A DNA stretch of 64,000 nt, taken from the NCBI GenBank assembly GCA_023230505.1, contig JALNXF010000002.1, forward strand, positions 91,348 to 155,347. Direction: 5' to 3'. Positions 60,192 through 64,000 of this stretch are shown piece by piece. Source of the stretch: Candidatus Altimarinota bacterium (GTDB lineage: Bacteria; Patescibacteriota; Gracilibacteria; BD1-5; UBA2023). The notes below the pieces were generated by a model. That model was not told the origin of the DNA. It saw only the letters and a list, made by a program, of their open reading frames with translations, and did not search any database. Within the stretch, counting starts at the first letter, position 1; the number at the start of each line of letters is the position of its first letter. The position numbers and the translations under genes were made by a program.

Positions 60192-63100
60192 TTATTGAGA
60201 TACTTTAGTAGCAGTTAATTTATCAAATGATAAGTTAAGTGCACTGAATGTAGCAGCAGTAATTTCTGCAGCATCATCACCACCTACTAAGTAAGTAGTA
60301 TCAGCAGTATCAGTTAATCATGAATCGTTAGATGAGTAAGTAACAGTAGTACCATCATCTAAATTACCAAGTTCAACTTGTACATATTTTGCAGTAGCAT
60401 CAGTTAGACCAGAAACGGTAACTTTGATTGCATAGTAAGCAACACTACCATTATCTACTTCATTATTTACAGAAGTAACTGTAGTTAAATCAGTAGTAAC
60501 AGTAGCAGCAGCAGCACCTACGTGAGTAGTAGCATAATCATCGTCTGTTCCAGGACCATTTACTCTAGTAACAACAGTGCTATTATCAGCAACAGTAGCA
60601 TCTGAAGTAAGAGTAAAGTTAAGTTGTCTTAATACAGATTTTAAAGTTGAACCATTAGTGCCGTCTGTATTTGTAGCAGAATCAGTAGTAACAGCAAGAA
60701 TAGCAACTGTATTTTGTCCATTAGTTAATTTAGATGTTACAGTTTCACTTCCATAAGAAGAAACAAATGCAACATTAGATATTCTAGTAGGAGCAACTAG
60801 GAATGTATTAGAAGGAGCAACTGCAGCATCAGCAATAGCATCAATTGCAGAAACATCAACAGCTTTAGAAGAAGCATTACCGTCAGCATCTGTAACAGTT
60901 AATTCTAATTCATAACCATTTGCAGCTAGTAATCCAGCTTCATCTCTTCCTATTTTTCTAGTAATAACTTTAGCATATATATTAGAAGATCCTTCAGCAA
61001 CAACATAATTTACATCGCTAAATGTAGTTACATTAGATGTAACTGATTTTCTAGCGATTTCTGTAGTTTTATCATTAGCATAAAGAATAACTGTAGAAAC
61101 AGCAGATTCAAATGCAGTAGATTCACCAGTTTCATCAGCAGTAAGAGTTAAGTCTTTAACTTTTACAGCTTCATTAGTAGCAACCATTTCCCAGCTAGCA
61201 ACAAAATCAGAAGTAGCATTAGCTAAAACTGTTTTATCATTACTAGTAGAAGAATCAGTATTATCAACTGTAGCAGTTAGAGTACCAACTCCAGAAATAG
61301 TAACGGCTCTAGCAGAAGTATAACCAGCTGCTACAGCAGAAGTAGTGATATCAGAATCAGCATCAAGATTAGCATCAACATCATCATTATCTTCATCATC
61401 TAAGCTAAGATCTAATAAAGCTAATTTTAATACATCATTTGCCATAGTATTGTCATCAGCTATAGACATAGTAACTATGAATTTTTGTGTATTATTTTTA
61501 GCGATTTCCACATTAAATCCATCAAAAGTAGCAACTTCTGTAGATATTTGAGAACCACTTACTCTATCAAGTAAATTAGCTTCAGAAATAGAATCTTTAT
61601 ATAATTTTAATTCTGTAACTCTTGTATTATCTAAAGTATCAGTTCCTGGAGTACCAGAAACTTTTGCTTCTGTCATTTTTAAAGTAGAGCTGTCATCAGC
61701 TTTTACTTCAAAAGTAAGAGCTTCTACATCAACAGAACCAATTACAGCAGTTTTACTTGCTGAAAGAGGAATTAAAGAAGTAGTAGCAGTAGCAGTAGAA
61801 CCTTCTAATACTTTAAATGACATAGAAGAAGGAGTAATATCAGTAACAGCTGTATCATCTTCAGTTTCTACAACATAGAAACCAACATTAGGAGCAGCTA
61901 AAGAAACTGCAGGAGTAAATCTAGAAGAAGCAAAAGTAATTAAGCTATTTCCAGAAAGATTTTTAGTATCAGCTCTAATTGCAAATGTAACTGAACCTGT
62001 AGAAGGTAGAGCTATATTTAAATCAGCATCTGCATAATAATCAGAATTTGTATCAACAGCAGTTCTAGTTAAATCATATACTACACCATTAGTTTCGTCA
62101 TATAATTCAACATTTTCAAGATAAGTATCTGGTGTTCTAGTGATACCATCTCATCCATAATTATCATCATTATAACTGTTAGTAACAGTAACTTTAAATT
62201 TTTGTAATTCTAAGTTTTTACCAGCATTAGAAGTAACTTTAATTTTACCTAAAATTACATCGTTTTTATCTTCTTTAATAGTAGCATTAGTAGCATCGAT
62301 AGCACCAAGAACTAATTCTCAAGCATCAATTGAAACTGCAGCACCATCAGAAGAATCTGTAACACCTACTCAGTAACCATATTTAGTACCTTGTGCAGTT
62401 ACATCAAGAGTAGAATCAAGACTTAATAATACATTTTTACCAGCACCACCTATGATGTCAGCTTTAACTACAAATTTAACTATTTTAGAAGCTTTTAATG
62501 TAGCAGCAGTAGCTAGATTGAAAGTTACATATTTATCAGATGATTTAGCAGTAGTAGCTACTTCAGTTCCATCCATATATAATTTCCAGTTAGCGATTTC
62601 AATCATATCATCAACAGTACCAGTTTCTTTTAATGTAATAGAAGATAAAGTCATATCTTCATCATTAGAACCATTTGTAATTTTAAATTTGTAAACTTCT
62701 TTGTTAGTTTCACCAACTTTTACAGTAGCAGTAGTTCCGTCATCAGCAACTGTTAATCCAGCAGCATCAACTCAACCTACTTTCATAGTATTACCAACAA
62801 CAGATCCCATATTTACATTAGCAGCTGAAGATCCTACGCTTAATAATTGTATAGCAAATTCATCACCACCAGCATTTGTAGCAATAGCAGGAACTGAAGC
62901 TAATACATTAACTGTAATAGTAGAACCAGCTTTTACAACTAAAGCAGAAGAAAGGGCGAAATCTACAGTATCATCAGAAGAATTTTCATTCTTTGATTTA
63001 GAGATTCTTCCATCAGCAGTAGATAAAGCTAAAGCAGAAAGAGTATCAGTATTACCTAGACCAACTCTTTTTAATTTAATTGAATTAACAGATATATCGT

Positions 63101-63908
63101 TAGATCCAGCAGTTAAGTCAAATTTTGCAACTATAATTCCAGAAACATTAGCAGGAATAGTAGTAGCAGCAGGAGTAGAAGCAGCTAGAGCAACATTTAA
63201 GTCACCAGCTTTAACTACTACAGGAGTATCAGTAGTACCAGTAGAAGTAGTTCCAGTAGCAGTGTCATCTCCGAATAAATCGTCAAGATTTAAGTCATCA
63301 GAAGCAGAAGCTATTTCTAATCCAGCAGCGTTAGCAGCCATTACAAATAGTTCACCTCTAGTAACTGAAGCGTTTGGTCTGAAAGAAGCGTTAGCGCTGA
63401 TTATCTTTTTAGATAATGCAGTGTTAGCAACGTCTTTTTGCCAAGCTATAGGAGTATCGTTGAATGAAGCAGCAGCACCAGTAGCTATCTCAACACCTTG
63501 ACCTTTTAAGATCATAGCAAGAGCTTCAGCTCTAGTAATGTTTGCTTCTGGTCTAAATGTTGCATTAGCAGCAATTAAACCTTTTGCAAGTGCAGTTTCA
63601 ACTACTTTACAAACCCAAGAATTAGGTTTAGTAGCAGAAACATCACTAAATTTACCAGTACAAGTAGCAGCAGATGTATCAGCTTTATTTAAAGCAATCA
63701 TCATAGCAGCAACTTCTTGTCTCATAGCGCTATCAGCTAATCTATATCCAGCCTCATTTGATTGAGTTGTTATAATTTTAGCTTTAGCTAAAGCTTCAGC
63801 GTAAGGAGCAAAACCACTTGCAGCGTTCGTGATTGAAGGAGCAACAGCAACGAATGCAATAGTAGCAGCACTTACCGCAGAAGTAATCTTCTTTAATAAA
63901 ATACTCAT
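60192..63908 (-). CDS. SLH-domain S-layer-like surface protein
   Basis: The 1,238-residue protein has a signal peptide (MSILLKKITSAVSAATIAFVAVAPSITNAA) and two to three SLH-like repeats in residues ~35-215 (GYRLADSAMRQEVAAMM, WVCKVVETALAKGLIAANATFRPEANITRAEALAMI, WQKDVANTALSKKIISANASFRPNASVTRGELFVM), which bind cell-wall polymer. The remaining ~1,000 residues are Ala/Thr/Ser/Val/Asp-rich beta repeats typical of S-layer outer parts. Only about five TGA codons occur (near 60318, 62153, 62321, 62371, 62774); other glycines are GGN. TTAAC lies 12 bases before ATG. Probably the most abundant protein of the cell. Confidence 0.9.
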
Positions 63909-64000
63909 AGTATACTATAAGTTAAAAAATAAAATAAGAAATAATTCTAGCCCCAAGTAGCATTGCTAAGTGAAAACATAAAATTTATTTCGGGTTTAGT

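Noticed and set aside
62701..63501. 266-codon plus-strand frame
   Set aside because: It is the mirror of the Ala/Thr-rich S-layer-like gene; repeated GCA/ACA codons leave the opposite strand open. No motif is present.
1..64000. UGA = Trp (code 4, Mycoplasma-like)
   Set aside because: TGA falls on invariant glycines, Trp residues are TGG, and the UCA-anticodon tRNA has glycine identity elements.

Overview
ORGANISM. The window is A+T-rich and can only be read if TGA is translated as glycine (NCBI genetic code 25). With standard code almost every gene shatters. With TGA=Gly full-length housekeeping proteins appear, and TGA falls on invariant glycines (MurE P-loop GTKGKT, the KH-domain glycines of RNase Y, the PRPP loop of Prs). 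TGG remains the Trp codon. Code 25 is known from the candidate phyla Absconditabacteria (SR1) and Gracilibacteria (BD1-5), so the source is very probably one of these. The window also carries the decoder itself: a tRNA with anticodon UCA and bacterial tRNA-Gly identity features at 47758-47836. Coordinates of native genes below were obtained by reading through TGA, so many entries are much longer than a standard ORF caller would give.

LAYOUT. 1-6.1 kb: a partial unknown gene, a nucleotidyltransferase-like/methyltransferase fusion, and a four-gene restriction-modification operon (two DNA methyltransferases, two HARE-HTH nucleases). 6.2-10.9 kb: foreign-looking island 1 (plus strand): PP2C phosphatase, protein kinase with zinc ribbon, cysteine hydrolase, von Willebrand A protein. 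11-19.3 kb: native code-25 genes for NAD/nucleotide salvage (PncA, PncB, a large unknown protein, a TrmB-like regulator, MazG-Apt fusion, PRPP synthetase). 19.4-22.1 kb: foreign-looking island 2 (minus strand): secreted/membrane protein, DUF2491-like, DUF2170-like, PspA-like. Both islands are richer in G+C, have strong Shine-Dalgarno (SD) sites, and contain no TGA inside about 2,370 codons (one TGA occurs at the end of the first gene of island 2). They converge on the salvage genes, and each ends in orphan SD sites plus a strong terminator. 22.4-31 kb: RuvC, peptide deformylase, MurE, HD hydrolase, cNMP-binding protein, methyltransferase, Era, rubredoxin-superoxide reductase fusion, GalU. 31-38.8 kb: unknown genes including one broken by TAA, an ApeA-like HEPN protein, a KilA-N protein, GyrA, a cation transporter. 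38.9-47 kb: GlyRS, PyrH, VKOR/DsbA disulfide pair, two-component system, Elp3-like protein. 47-48.3 kb: small proteins and two tRNAs. 48.4-60 kb: membrane glycosyltransferase, PEGA-type protein, flavin reductase, EF-P, NUDIX, RNase Y, Lgt, ComEC, HicAB, LRR protein. 60.2-63.9 kb: an SLH-domain S-layer-like protein.

HOW IT WORKS TOGETHER. The most interesting assembly is 6.2-22.1 kb. A phosphatase/kinase/VWA signalling triad of the kind found with Ter-type and YegI/K/L-type stress systems, and a PspA-type membrane-stress operon, bracket a native block making NAD precursors and PRPP. This is a candidate acquired envelope-stress/signalling system in a reduced, recoded bacterium. Three cross-cutting native patterns also stand out: a TTAAC motif 7-12 nt before many native starts where an SD would be expected, a shared N-terminal leader (consensus near M.SKTSALE.K) on four unrelated proteins, and a repeat that serves as 3'-end terminator for three separate minus-strand genes. 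All functional calls come from reading motifs by eye; no database search was run.
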